Assembly: GCF_035918235.1 (NCBI RefSeq)
Contig: NZ_CP109485.1
Coordinates: forward strand, 9,889,001 to 9,953,000
Direction: 5' to 3'
Length of the DNA stretch: 64,000 bases
Source: Streptomyces sp. NBC_01445
GTDB lineage: Bacteria > Actinomycetota > Actinomycetes > Streptomycetales > Streptomycetaceae
The translations under genes and the position numbers were made by a program. The first letter of the stretch is position 1, and every line of letters starts with the position of its first letter. Below the pieces are notes generated by a model. That model saw nothing but the letters and a program-made list of their open reading frames with translations. It had not been told where the DNA came from and made no database searches. Positions 8,719-17,261 of the stretch are shown piece by piece.

Positions 8719-9557
8719 GCGATCCCCCTGGCGTTGAGGTGCGCGGCGGTGTTGAGGAAGGCGCGGCGGCCCTCGGGCGTGGCGTCCCACAGTGCGTCGC
8801 CGGGGGCGGTCGGTGCGGCCCGGTACGCGAGGACTTCAAGGGGGCCGCAGATGTACGCGGGCCGCGGGTCCAGTGGGTGGGGGACGTTGGCGATGAGCAC
8901 GGTCAGCGGTTGCTCGGCGCGCAGCGTGACGGACGTGCCGGCTCCCGCGGAGCCGGTGAAGCAGGCGGTGCCGTCCTCGCTGATCCGTACGCCCTGGAAG
9001 AAGGAGACGGACGGCGGGATGTCCCGCGGGCCGAGGCCGTTCTTGAGGGCGGCGAGTTTGAACAGCTCGCGTCCGGACGGGGTGGCCGATTGGGGAGTTC
9101 CGTCCCCGTACCGTTCGGTGTTGCGGACGAGGGTGGAGGTGCCGCTGAGGGCGTCGTGCCGGCCGGAGGTGTCCTCGGTGACGGAGGCGAGAACCCGGCC
9201 CTGGTCGGACAGGAGCAGATGTCCTTCGCCGAGGTAGGCGTTCCAGAACACCTTGACCGTGTCGGCCGCGTTCAGCCGCTCCCAAGGGCGGTCGGCGCTG
9301 TACAGCAGGACGTGTGCACACGCGTCGCCGGTGAGGTCGGTCAGGCGCAACTCGGTTCCACGGGCCAGGACCTTATGGGTGTAGTTGCCGCCTGCCACGG
9401 TCTCGGCCCACACGAGATCCTCGGCTGCGATGCCCTCGGGGGGCGTCGGCCAACTGCTCGCCGGGAGCACGGGCATGGTGTCGCACTGTGTGCCGTCCTG
9501 GGCGCGGGCGTGATCGCGGGCACCATAGGCCGACGCTGTCTCTGAAGCTGTCGCCAC
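8715..9557 (-). CDS. Urea amidolyase-associated protein 1 (DUF1989; CgdA-like)
   Basis: First gene of the operon, 280 residues. It shares the EDTSGRHDALSG block with its partner but lacks the Cys of EDTCGRHD and the ACSKES/QHACVE cysteines. This suggests one subunit of a heteromer has lost the metal site, or never had it. A GTG start at 9557 is supported by GGAGG eight bases upstream. An internal ATG (MPVLPASSW, 9476) is less likely because it lacks a ribosome site. The TetR-type operator 9581-9602 lies only about 24 bp upstream, so transcription should be repressed by the divergent TetR. Confidence 0.9.
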   Translation of the reverse strand: MATASETASAYGARDHARAQDGTQCDTMPVLPASSWPTPPEGIAAEDLVWAETVAGGNYTHKVLARGTELRLTDLTGDACAHVLLYSADRPWERLNAADTVKVFWNAYLGEGHLLLSDQGRVLASVTEDTSGRHDALSGTSTLVRNTERYGDGTPQSATPSGRELFKLAALKNGLGPRDIPPSVSFFQGVRISEDGTACFTGSAGAGTSVTLRAEQPLTVLIANVPHPLDPRPAYICGPLEVLAYRAAPTAPGDALWDATPEGRRAFLNTAAHLNARGIA

Positions 9558-9580
9558 GGTTGAACCTCCGGCTCGACGCT

Positions 9581-9602
9581 ATTTCTGTCGTGCGACAGAA
9601 AT
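9581..9602. promoter_or_regulatory. TetR-type operator, urea/guanidine operon promoter
   Basis: Two perfect 10-bp inverted arms (ATTTCTGTCG / CGACAGAAAT) around a TG centre. Read leftward it overlaps a possible -10 TAATTT. An almost identical site stands before the permease (12039-12060). Location between UAAP1 and the divergent tetR gene makes it the likely binding site of that repressor. Confidence 0.85.
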
Positions 9603-9714
9603 TAGGCTCAGGCCAAGTCGGGGCCATTGCCCGGGCATTTCGGCGCGGTAACCGGCATCTCACTTCGGCAGCTCGGCCCGCGGGGATCTCGCGGGCCTGT
9701 GCGAGGATCACGGA

Positions 9715-10398
9715 GTGAGCCCGTCCACCGCCAGAAAAGTCGGCCGCCCGCGCGCCCAGGAGCGTCCCGCCAGCGGCCTGGAGCCGCGCGAAGAGGTTCT
9801 GGCCGCCGCGGCCGAGCTGTTCACCACGCACGGCTACACCGCGACCTCCACCCGGGCGGTCGCCGAGCGGGCCGGCCTGCGACAGGCGTCGCTCTACCAC
9901 TACTTCGACGGCAAGGAAGAGATCCTCGCGGCACTGCTCGAAGGGACCGTCCGTCCCTCGCTGGAGATCGCCCGCGACCTGGTGGCCCGTACAGGAACAG
10001 CCGCCGAGGCGAGGCTGTGGGCCCTGTGCCACTCCGACGTCACGCTGCTGTGCCGTGGCCCCCACAACCTCGGGGCCCTGTACCTTCTGCCCGAGGTGCA
10101 GACGGAACGATTTGGCGTCTTCCATCAGGTACGAACCGAACTGAAGGCGTCCTACGGGGAGTTGCTGGCGGGCACGGAGCCCGGCGCGGCGCTCGGCGCC
10201 GAGGAGCTGGCGCTCCGAACGGAACTCCTCTTCGGCCTCACCGAAAGCGTGATCCTCATCCGACGTGCCGACCCCGCCCGCGACGCGTCGGCCCTCGCAG
10301 TGGCGACGGCCGACGCGGCACTGCGGATTGCGGGCGTACCGCAGCGCTCCCTGGCACGGCTGCGCCGCGAGGGGCAACAGCTCCTCGCGGCGCAGTGA
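9715..10398 (+). CDS. TetR-family repressor of the urea/guanidine genes
   Basis: A 227-residue TetR protein. The N-terminal HTH region reads EEVLAAAAELFTTHGYTATS then TRAVAERAGLRQASLYHYFD, with a longer ligand-binding C-terminal part. It starts at GTG 9715, divergent from UAAP1 and convergent with the permease gene. The shared palindrome at 9581 and 12039 brackets exactly the two units it would control. The ligand is unknown. By context it should be the pathway substrate or an intermediate (guanidine, carboxyguanidine, urea or allophanate). Confidence 0.92.
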   Translation: MSPSTARKVGRPRAQERPASGLEPREEVLAAAAELFTTHGYTATSTRAVAERAGLRQASLYHYFDGKEEILAALLEGTVRPSLEIARDLVARTGTAAEARLWALCHSDVTLLCRGPHNLGALYLLPEVQTERFGVFHQVRTELKASYGELLAGTEPGAALGAEELALRTELLFGLTESVILIRRADPARDASALAVATADAALRIAGVPQRSLARLRREGQQLLAAQ

Positions 10399-10425
10399 TG
10401 ACGACGCGGCCGGGCGTGTGACCGC

Positions 10426-12003
10426 TCAGATACGTACGGCCTCGGCCGGCTCCTTGCGTCCAGGGCCCTTGGCCGCTGGGGCAGCTCCTGCGCGGCTCCG
10501 GTACACCGCACCGGCGGCCACCGTGGCGCCGACGAACAGGACGGTGAACCACTGGAAGTACCAGTGGCCCCCTGCCGGGTCGTACACCTGCGCGCGAGGC
10601 CAGGACAGATTGACCGTCATGAACAGCCCGTAGACGACCGCGAGCGCGTTGACGGGCAGACCCCAGCGGCCGAGGGAGAACAGTGGCCTGCCCAGCTCGT
10701 CACGGTCTCCGGAATCCGTCGTGGGCCACTGGCCCTTGAGCCGGCGGAGCAGCATCGGCGCAGTCACCCCGAGGTACGCGAGATACAGCATCGCGATGCA
10801 CGTGGTGCCGATGGCCACGAACGCCTCCGGGGAGGCAAGGTTGAGCAGCGCGAGCGCCGCGGCCAGCCCGCCCACCACCAGCGCCGGGACGAAGGGCATG
10901 CCCGTGCGCGGCGACACCTTCGCCAGCCGTGCGGAGAAGGGAAGCATCCCGTCGCGCGCCATCGAGAACAGCATCCGGCTTCCGGCGGTCTGGATGGCGA
11001 GCGTGGCCACGGAGACGGCCACCGCCACGTCCGCGAGAAGGACCTTGCCCACTCCGTCGCCCAGACTGCTGGTGAGTACGTAGCTCAACCCCTCGGTGGC
11101 GAGGCGGCCGTCGGAGAGGCTGGGTGCTGCGAGGAGACCGCCGAGCAGCAGCAGGCCGCCCAGGGCACCCGCCGTGGCGAGGGCGCTGAGGATGGTGCGG
11201 GGAGCGGTGCGACGTGGGTTACGGGTCTCCTCGCTCATCTCGCCCGCACTGTCGAAGCCGATGAGGACGTATGCCGCGGTGAACGAGCCCACCAGCAGCG
11301 CCGCCACCGTGCCGTCCTGGCCGCCTGTCTTCAGAGCCACTCCGGCACCGCGCTCGACGTGGGTGAACAGCAGTACGACGATGAGGATCGCGCCGATGAT
11401 CTCGGCGGTGACGCCGATCCGGTTGATGGTCGACATGACGCGGTTGTCGAGCACGTTGACGGCGGTGGTCAGCGCCAGCAGGACGAGAGCCAGAAGGGCG
11501 GCGTTGGCCGCCCCGGTCGCCGTGGTGGGCGCCGGGTCGCCGCCGACGAGCTGGAATCCGGACCAGATCGGGGGCAGAACGACCTGCAGTGCGAGTGCGG
11601 CGGCGGCGACCACGACCACCTGACCGATCACCATGATCCAGCCTGTGAACCAGCCGAAGGCCGGGCGGCTCAGCCGGGTCGACCACTGGAAGATCGCCCC
11701 GGAGATGGGGTAACGAGCGGCGAGTTCGGCGAAGCACGCGGCGACCAGCAGTTGGCCGATGAGCACGGCGGGCCAGGTCCACAAGAACAGCGGCCCGCCG
11801 AAGGAGTAGCCCAGGGAGAAGAACTGGAAGACCGTGGTCAGGACAGAGATGAAGGAGAACCCGGCGGCGAAGGATGCGTACCGCCCCATCTGCCGCCGCA
11901 GTTCCTGGCGGTAGCCGAAGGTGGCCAGCGTGCCGTCGTCCGTGACGCCGGCCGACGGAGGGGGAGGGGGAGGTGGTGTGGTGGAGTCGGTGGTCACGGT
12001 CAT
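10426..12003 (-). CDS. APC-family amino acid/amine permease
   Basis: A 525-residue integral membrane protein with about 12 hydrophobic segments, beginning after a Pro-rich tail (TTPPPPPPPSAGVTDDG). The core starts FGYRQELRRQMGRYASFAAG, and SAGEMSEETRNPRR is the conserved loop of APC transporters of the GABA/choline permease type. Such permeases commonly accompany urea carboxylase operons. The ATG at 12003 follows a CAGGGGA site. The operator at 12039-12060 lies just upstream, so it is probably co-regulated with the operon by the TetR. The transported compound (guanidine-like cation or urea-related amine) is inferred, not shown. Confidence 0.9.
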   Translation of the reverse strand: MTVTTDSTTPPPPPPPSAGVTDDGTLATFGYRQELRRQMGRYASFAAGFSFISVLTTVFQFFSLGYSFGGPLFLWTWPAVLIGQLLVAACFAELAARYPISGAIFQWSTRLSRPAFGWFTGWIMVIGQVVVVAAAALALQVVLPPIWSGFQLVGGDPAPTTATGAANAALLALVLLALTTAVNVLDNRVMSTINRIGVTAEIIGAILIVVLLFTHVERGAGVALKTGGQDGTVAALLVGSFTAAYVLIGFDSAGEMSEETRNPRRTAPRTILSALATAGALGGLLLLGGLLAAPSLSDGRLATEGLSYVLTSSLGDGVGKVLLADVAVAVSVATLAIQTAGSRMLFSMARDGMLPFSARLAKVSPRTGMPFVPALVVGGLAAALALLNLASPEAFVAIGTTCIAMLYLAYLGVTAPMLLRRLKGQWPTTDSGDRDELGRPLFSLGRWGLPVNALAVVYGLFMTVNLSWPRAQVYDPAGGHWYFQWFTVLFVGATVAAGAVYRSRAGAAPAAKGPGRKEPAEAVRI

Positions 12004-12038
12004 GGCGGTCCCCTGTCCCGGAGGCGTGATCCTGCGGA

Positions 12039-12060
12039 GTTCCTGTCGTGCGACAGAAAT
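12039..12060. promoter_or_regulatory. TetR-type operator, permease promoter
   Basis: GTTCCTGTCG-TG-CGACAGAAAT is the same element as 9581-9602 with two changed bases in the left arm. On the leftward strand CCTAATTTCTGTCG is shared exactly between both promoters, so a TAATTT -10 candidate is conserved too. Confidence 0.82.
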
Positions 12061-12200
12061 TAGGGACCACCCGTTTCTGCCGGGTGTCACCGCCATGTCC
12101 GCTCCGTTAGTGACTCCTCTCCGTGGCGGGATGCCGCTCAGAGGCGGGAAGTCGCGCTCTGCCAGGTGCTGTAGGCCGGCATGACGATGGGGGATGTTCC

Positions 12201-12230
12201 GGGTCCGTCACGCACGTGCGTGACGGACCC
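12201..12230. terminator. 30-bp perfect palindrome, probable terminator
   Basis: GGGTCCGTCACGCAC is followed directly by its exact reverse complement, with no spacer. It lies about 200 bp downstream of the leftward DUF6528-like gene and about 200 bp upstream of the permease start. A strong hairpin in RNA would stop transcription from entering the permease promoter. The exact two-fold symmetry also fits a protein-binding site. No T-tract follows, which is common in high-GC genomes. Confidence 0.6.
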
Positions 12231-12427
12231 GTCTCATCACGCGGTCGAGGGCCGCCCAGGTAGGTGCCCACCTCCGGCGAGGACGCGTGCGCCGGCTCGG
12301 GCCGATCGAGCGCCCGGGGTATCCGTGTACGCGCACGTGAAAAGGAGCGAAAGGGCGAGCGCGGCGTCCTCTTGGCCGTCGAGTTCACCGATGCAGACGG
12401 TTCAAGAACCGATGCGGACGGTTCGGT

Positions 12428-13444
12428 TCAAGAGAGGACGTGGGACCAGAAGCGAGCCTTGTAGAACTTTGCACCGGATCGGAGCGAATCGGCCCGGCCG
12501 GAGAAGCCGACCGTGTCGTTCCACCAGGTCGCCGCGCTGGGGGCGTCGACCCAGAATTCCGTCCCGTCGGGGAGCCTGCTGAAGGACTTCGTGAAGTACC
12601 AGTCGTACAGCCTGGTCGGAGCGGCGAAGGACCACGTACCGGTGGCGTTGTTGTATATGAGGCGGGTCTTCCATATCCCGTGGTCCGGATTGCCGGCGTC
12701 GCCGCCCACGGTGTACAGGATGTCGGCGGAGGCGTAGTCCGGCTGCAGGTCGTGCCCCGTGCCGCTGAAGGCCAGCGTCGACACCTGTGAGAGGCCGGTG
12801 ATGATGCCGCCGCTGTTCGTCACCAGGCGGTAGGCGCGCAGCTCGTTGTCGCCGATTGCCAGGAGGCATTCGTTGGCGTCGTCCCACAGCACGCCGTGGG
12901 CACCGGGGAAACCGGTGCTGATGCTGTCGGCGAACGAGGTCGGCGGCAGGCCGCCGTGGCTGGTGGGCACGAACAGGTTGATGCCGCCGCCAGGCTCGTG
13001 GTTGTCGCCGGTGGTCCTCTGCTTGGCGGAGGCGGTGACGATCGCGCCGTGTCCGTCGATCCGCTCGACCGAGTGAGGATTGCCCGGTACGACCGCCGTC
13101 CAGACGACGGCCTTGTCGCTCTCGCGGACCATGGCGGCGCGTCCACCCGTACTCGCTGTGCCGTTCGCGCAGCACACCATCACGTCGTCCCAGTTGGCCG
13201 TGAGCCGGCGTTTGGCGTCGGCCAGATATTTCCAGGTATCCGTGCTCGGCGCGCTCCAGTTCCACTCGGGGGAGCCGTTCCAGTCGGTCGTACCGTTGCT
13301 GAAGCGCTGGATCTGGTTGGCGGCCTGTTCGACGACCACGATCAGGTAGTCCGTAGCGGCGGCCGCTGACCGCACTGTGGCCGCGCCGCTTGCCGCCGCC
13401 AGTCCAGTGGTCACCACTGCGCGCAACAGCGATCTCCGCTTCAA
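12428..13444 (-). CDS. Secreted DUF6528-like beta-propeller protein
   Basis: A protein of about 338 residues with a Tat-type signal (LKRRSLLRAVVTTGLAAASG then SAAAATDY). The mature part (DYLIVVVEQAANQIQRF...) has repeated short Trp/Gly blocks like a propeller: HGVLWDDANECLLAIGDNEL, DHGIWKTRLIYN, LPDGTEFWVDAP. I assign a TTG start at 13444 because AAGGG stands six bases upstream. An ATG at 13483 would add 13 residues but has no properly spaced ribosome site. The substrate is unknown. It is unlinked in expression to its neighbours, with the palindrome 12201-12230 downstream. The family name is from general resemblance. Confidence 0.8.
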   Translation of the reverse strand: MKRRSLLRAVVTTGLAAASGAATVRSAAAATDYLIVVVEQAANQIQRFSNGTTDWNGSPEWNWSAPSTDTWKYLADAKRRLTANWDDVMVCCANGTASTGGRAAMVRESDKAVVWTAVVPGNPHSVERIDGHGAIVTASAKQRTTGDNHEPGGGINLFVPTSHGGLPPTSFADSISTGFPGAHGVLWDDANECLLAIGDNELRAYRLVTNSGGIITGLSQVSTLAFSGTGHDLQPDYASADILYTVGGDAGNPDHGIWKTRLIYNNATGTWSFAAPTRLYDWYFTKSFSRLPDGTEFWVDAPSAATWWNDTVGFSGRADSLRSGAKFYKARFWSHVLS

Positions 13445-13639
13445 CTTCCACCCTTTCGGCCGCCCCGTGAAAGAAGCGATCATCCTCGCAGGGCAATCGG
13501 AGGCAACAGCCCGCGTTGGAACGGCATTTGGGTAGGAGGTCACCCGGGGACGCAGACCCTCGTAGACACAGGTGCGGGTGAGCCGGATGGGCGGCCCCCG
13601 GCCGGACCTGTCGAAAGGTGCCGGCTCCCACCGGCAACG

Positions 13640-13728
13640 GACCGCCAACCTCTGATATGCCACCGACACCATGGCCCGCTCTCCAGCCGCTGGTAGTCGG
13701 TGATCGAATCGCCGGTGAACATCAGGGC
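13640..13728 (-). pseudogene. Possible SGNH/GDSL hydrolase N-terminal scrap
   Basis: About 17 residues read LMFTGDSITDYQRLES. This matches the block I 'GDSITD' signature at the N-terminus of SGNH hydrolases. Sequence on both sides does not continue the family. Probably a small relic, and chance cannot be excluded. Confidence 0.35.
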
Positions 13729-13918
13729 CGGTCGGACACGGTCTCGGGTTCGGCTACCCGCTGCGCGTCGCGGGCGAGTTCCTCCTTGACCACATGCCAA
13801 GATCTCGTTCGATTGCTCCGAGAGAGCAGGACAGCCGTCCGAGTAGCAGGCGGCGCCCGCCGTCTCGTCGCACTGGGCAATCCGCGAACCTCCGAAGCCC
13901 TCGTCGAGACCGGGGGGC

Positions 13919-14740
13919 TCAGCGCCAGTCGACCCCGCCCGCGCCCGTGCCCTGAGCCAGTCTTGCCTCGATCTCCTCGCGCACCTTCTGCATCACGGTC
14001 ACAATCCGCCGCTCGCGCTGCTCGGTGAGCCGTGCCACCGGCACCGAGCAGCTGATCGCGTCCTGCGCCGGCGCTTCGCCGTTCACGCGCAGCGCGAAGC
14101 CGAATCCGACGATGCCGGTGACGCCCTCCTCGCGGTCGATCGAGTAGCCGCGGGCACGGACCTGTGCGAGGTCGGCGACGAGCGCGGCCAGGGTGGTGTG
14201 GGTGCGTGGCGTCAGCGCCTCGTACGGTGCGTCGGGCAGTGCCGCGTCCGAGTGTTCGGCCAGCAGCGCCTTGCCGAGTGCGCCCGCGTGGGCGGGCAGC
14301 CAGCGCCCCACTCGGCTGATGGTGCGCAGATACTCGTGCGACTCACGGGTCGCGAGGTAGGCGATGTCCATGCCGTCGAGGCGGGCCAGATGGATGGTCT
14401 CGCCGAGTTGCTCCGAGGCATCGTCCAGGTAGGGGCGCACCACGCGGACCACGGGGTCGGTGTCCAGATAGGTGGTGCCGGTGAGCAGTGTGCGCAGGCC
14501 GATTCCGTAGAGCGAGCCGGTGGCGTCGGTGCGCACCCAGCCGCGTGCGATCAGGGTCTGCAGCAGCGCGTACATGGAGCTGCGCGGGACGCCCAACTCG
14601 GCGGCGAGTTCCTGCAGCCGGGCGGGCCGGTCGCCGCGGTCGGCGAGGAGTTCGAGCAGTTCGACCGTGCGAGCGGCCGACTTCACCTCGCGCACGCCGG
14701 ACTCGGACGGCCGGACCACGGGCTCAACAGATTCGGACAT
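13919..14740 (-). CDS. IclR-family regulator of the glucarate operon
   Basis: A 273-residue protein. The N-terminal winged helix reads RLQELAAELGVPRSSMYALL and QTLIARGWVRTDATG. The C-terminal effector domain contains the DISCSVPV-like block (QDAISCSVPVARL) of IclR proteins. The ATG at 14740 is chosen because the upstream in-frame extension runs into the divergent promoter region. It is divergent from kdgD, with 143 bp between starts that must hold both promoters, so it most likely controls D-glucarate degradation. Its effector is probably glucarate or a pathway intermediate (inference). Confidence 0.9.
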   Translation of the reverse strand: MSESVEPVVRPSESGVREVKSAARTVELLELLADRGDRPARLQELAAELGVPRSSMYALLQTLIARGWVRTDATGSLYGIGLRTLLTGTTYLDTDPVVRVVRPYLDDASEQLGETIHLARLDGMDIAYLATRESHEYLRTISRVGRWLPAHAGALGKALLAEHSDAALPDAPYEALTPRTHTTLAALVADLAQVRARGYSIDREEGVTGIVGFGFALRVNGEAPAQDAISCSVPVARLTEQRERRIVTVMQKVREEIEARLAQGTGAGGVDWR

Positions 14741-14883
14741 GGGTCGATCGTACGTACCGTCCCGACCTGCGTGTTCCCGCCTGCACTTGATGCCGAATCC
14801 CTTGCTCGAACCCATTGACGGGGTGGTTTCCCGAGCCTACTGTCCATCCCCATGTGCGAACGTCATCTACATACGGAGACAGC

Positions 14884-15831
14884 ATGGTGACTCGGACCCC
14901 CCTCGCCGGCACTGCGGCGCGGCTGCGCGACGGCATGGCCCAGGGCGTGCTGTCGTTCCCGCTCACCAGCTTCCAGGCCGACGGATCGCTCGACCTCGAC
15001 GGCTTTCGCAGCTATCTCGCCGGGCAACTGGAGACGAACCCCGGCGCGCTCTTTCCGGCCTGCGGCACGGGGGAGTTCGGCGCGCTCGACGAGGACGAGT
15101 ACGGCCAGGTCGTCGCGACCGCCGTGGAGGTGACGGCGGGCCGCGTCCCGGTCGTGGCCGGTACCGGCTACGGCTACGCCCAGGCACTGCGCTTCGCCCG
15201 TATCGCCGAGGACGCCGGAGCCGACGCACTCCTCGTCCTGCCGCACTACCTCAACAAGGCCCCGCAGGACGGGCTGGTCGAGCAACTCCGCCGGATCGCC
15301 GACCGCACCCGGCTGCCACTCATCGCCTACCAGCGCGACCATGTGACGTACGACGCGGAGACCGTGCGCCGGATCGCCTCGATCCCCGGCGTCATCGGCC
15401 TCAAGGACGGCCACAGCGACCTCGACCGGCTCCAGCGCAGCACCCTCGCCGCCCCCGACGGCTTCCTCTTCTTCAACGGCGCCCCGACAGCCGAGCTCCA
15501 GGCCCGCGCCTATGCGACGGTCGGCATCCCCGCCTACTCCTCGGCCGTCCACGCCTTCGCCCCGGAGATCGCCAACGCCTTCTTCCAGGCCCTGTCGGCA
15601 GGCGACGACAGCCGTGTCGACAACCTGCTCGCCGACTTCTACGTGCCCTTCGTGGAGCTGCGCGACCGGCGGCCCGGGTATGCGGTGTCCCTGGTCAAGG
15701 CGGCGGCCCGGCTGCGCGGCCGCCCGGTCGGACCGGTCCGCGCGCCCCTCACCGACCCGACCCCCTCAGACCTCGCCGACCTCGAAACACTGCTCACCAC
15801 CGGCCTGAACCTCGTTGGAGCCGCCCGATGA
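14884..15831 (+). CDS. kdgD: 5-dehydro-4-deoxyglucarate dehydratase
   Basis: A 315-residue DHDPS/NAL-family aldolase-fold enzyme. It dehydrates and decarboxylates 5-keto-4-deoxyglucarate to 2-oxoglutarate semialdehyde. The Schiff-base Lys is in GVIGLKDGHSDLDRL, and the Gly-rich ACGTGEFGALDEDEY block near residue 60 is the family's carboxylate-binding loop. YQRDHVTYD carries the catalytic Tyr position. ATG 14884 follows GGAGAC. The stop overlaps gudD (ATGA). The dehydrogenase for the next step is not in the window. Confidence 0.94.
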   Translation: MVTRTPLAGTAARLRDGMAQGVLSFPLTSFQADGSLDLDGFRSYLAGQLETNPGALFPACGTGEFGALDEDEYGQVVATAVEVTAGRVPVVAGTGYGYAQALRFARIAEDAGADALLVLPHYLNKAPQDGLVEQLRRIADRTRLPLIAYQRDHVTYDAETVRRIASIPGVIGLKDGHSDLDRLQRSTLAAPDGFLFFNGAPTAELQARAYATVGIPAYSSAVHAFAPEIANAFFQALSAGDDSRVDNLLADFYVPFVELRDRRPGYAVSLVKAAARLRGRPVGPVRAPLTDPTPSDLADLETLLTTGLNLVGAAR

Positions 15832-17120
15832 ACGACCTGACGATCACCGACGTCCGGCTGACCCCGATCCTCGTCGCCGACCCGCCGCTGCTCAACGCCC
15901 AGGGGGTGCACCAGCCGTACACCCCCCGCCTGATCATCGAGGTCACCACCGCGGACGGGATCACCGGCCTCGGCGAGACCTACGGCGACACCAAGTACCT
16001 GGAACTGGCCCGCCCGTACGCCGAGAAGCTGGTCGGCCGGTCCGTCGCAGACCTCAACGGCCTGTTCACCCTCGCGGACGAGGTCGCGGTGGCCGAGGAG
16101 CGGGTGACGAACCAGGTGGACGTGGGAGGCCTGCGAGGCGTCCAGACCGCCGACAAGCTGCGGCTGTCCGTCGTCTGCGGCTTCGAGGTTGCCTGCCTGG
16201 ACGCACTCGGCAAGGCGCAGGGCCTGCCGGTTCACGCCCTGCTCGGCGGCAAGGTGCGCGACGCCGTCGAGTACAGCGGCTACCTCTTCTACAAGTGGGG
16301 CGAGCACCCGAAGGGCGTCGACTCCGAGGTGGACGACTGGGGCGAGGCCGTCGACCCGGCCGGCATCGTCGACCAGGCACGCAAGTTCACCGAGCGCTAC
16401 GGCTTCCGCTCCTTCAAGCTCAAGGGCGGCGTATTCGCGCCCGACCAGGAGATCGCGGCGATACGCGCCCTCGCCGAGGCGTTCCCCGGAAGCCCGCTGC
16501 GACTCGATCCCAACGGCGCCTGGTCCGTCGAGACCTCCATCAAGGTCATCGAGGCGCTGCAGGACGTCCTGGAGTACATGGAGGACCCCACTCTCGGTAC
16601 GCCCAACATGGCCGCCGTCGCCGCCCGTACCGACGTGCCGCTCGCCACCAACATGTGTGTGACGACCTTCGACGAGGTCAAGGAGGCGTTCACGTGCGAC
16701 GCCGTCCAGGTCGTCCTGTCCGACCACCACTACTGGGGCGGCCTGCGCAACACCCGCGAACTCGCCGCCATATGCCGCACCTTCGGCGTCGGAGTGTCGA
16801 TGCACTCCAACACCCACCTGGGCATCTCGCTCGCCGCGATGACACACGTGGCGTCCACCGTCCCGAACCTGCACCACGCCTGCGACTCGCACTACCCCTG
16901 GCAGTCCGAGGACGTGCTGAACGAACGGATCACTTTCACGGACGGCAAGGTGACCGTCTCCGACGCCCCGGGCCTCGGCGTCACCCTCGACCGCGACAGG
17001 CTCGCCGTCCTGCACCAGCGCTGGCTTGACGACGACGGCACGATGCGCGAACGCGACGACGCGGCAGCGATGCGCGTCGCCGCCCCGGCCTGGGAAACCC
17101 CGGCCTTCCCCCGCTGGTGA
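15828..17120 (+). CDS. gudD: Glucarate dehydratase
   Basis: A 430-residue enolase-superfamily enzyme that dehydrates D-glucarate to 5-keto-4-deoxyglucarate. Visible active-site pieces are the KxK of FRSFKLKGGVF, metal ligands in LRLDPNGAWS, EYMEDPTLG and ATNMCVTTFDE, the Asp of VVLSDHHYWGG and the His of SMHSNTHLGIS. The start overlaps the kdgD stop by 4 bp, so both are made together. Full length and undamaged. Confidence 0.95.
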   Translation: MNDLTITDVRLTPILVADPPLLNAQGVHQPYTPRLIIEVTTADGITGLGETYGDTKYLELARPYAEKLVGRSVADLNGLFTLADEVAVAEERVTNQVDVGGLRGVQTADKLRLSVVCGFEVACLDALGKAQGLPVHALLGGKVRDAVEYSGYLFYKWGEHPKGVDSEVDDWGEAVDPAGIVDQARKFTERYGFRSFKLKGGVFAPDQEIAAIRALAEAFPGSPLRLDPNGAWSVETSIKVIEALQDVLEYMEDPTLGTPNMAAVAARTDVPLATNMCVTTFDEVKEAFTCDAVQVVLSDHHYWGGLRNTRELAAICRTFGVGVSMHSNTHLGISLAAMTHVASTVPNLHHACDSHYPWQSEDVLNERITFTDGKVTVSDAPGLGVTLDRDRLAVLHQRWLDDDGTMRERDDAAAMRVAAPAWETPAFPRW

Positions 17121-17261
17121 CACCAATTGCCTGACGGGAGACGGGAGTTCGTACGTCACGGCTCCCGGCTCTGGTTGCGGGAGTTCTCCGCCGGGAGTCC
17201 TCTTCCCGGCCCCGGCGGCTCCCGCCCCTGCCGTACCCCGCATTCACGATCGGAGCCGCTC

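Noticed and set aside
9558..9714. ykkC-type guanidine riboswitch upstream of the DUF1989 operon
   Set aside because: The leader between the operator and UAAP1 is only about 24 bp, too short for any ykkC class. Control appears to be by TetR.
10564..12063. 499-residue rightward open frame opposite the permease
   Set aside because: It is the antisense frame of a membrane protein, His/Arg/Glu-rich, with no start site or domain.
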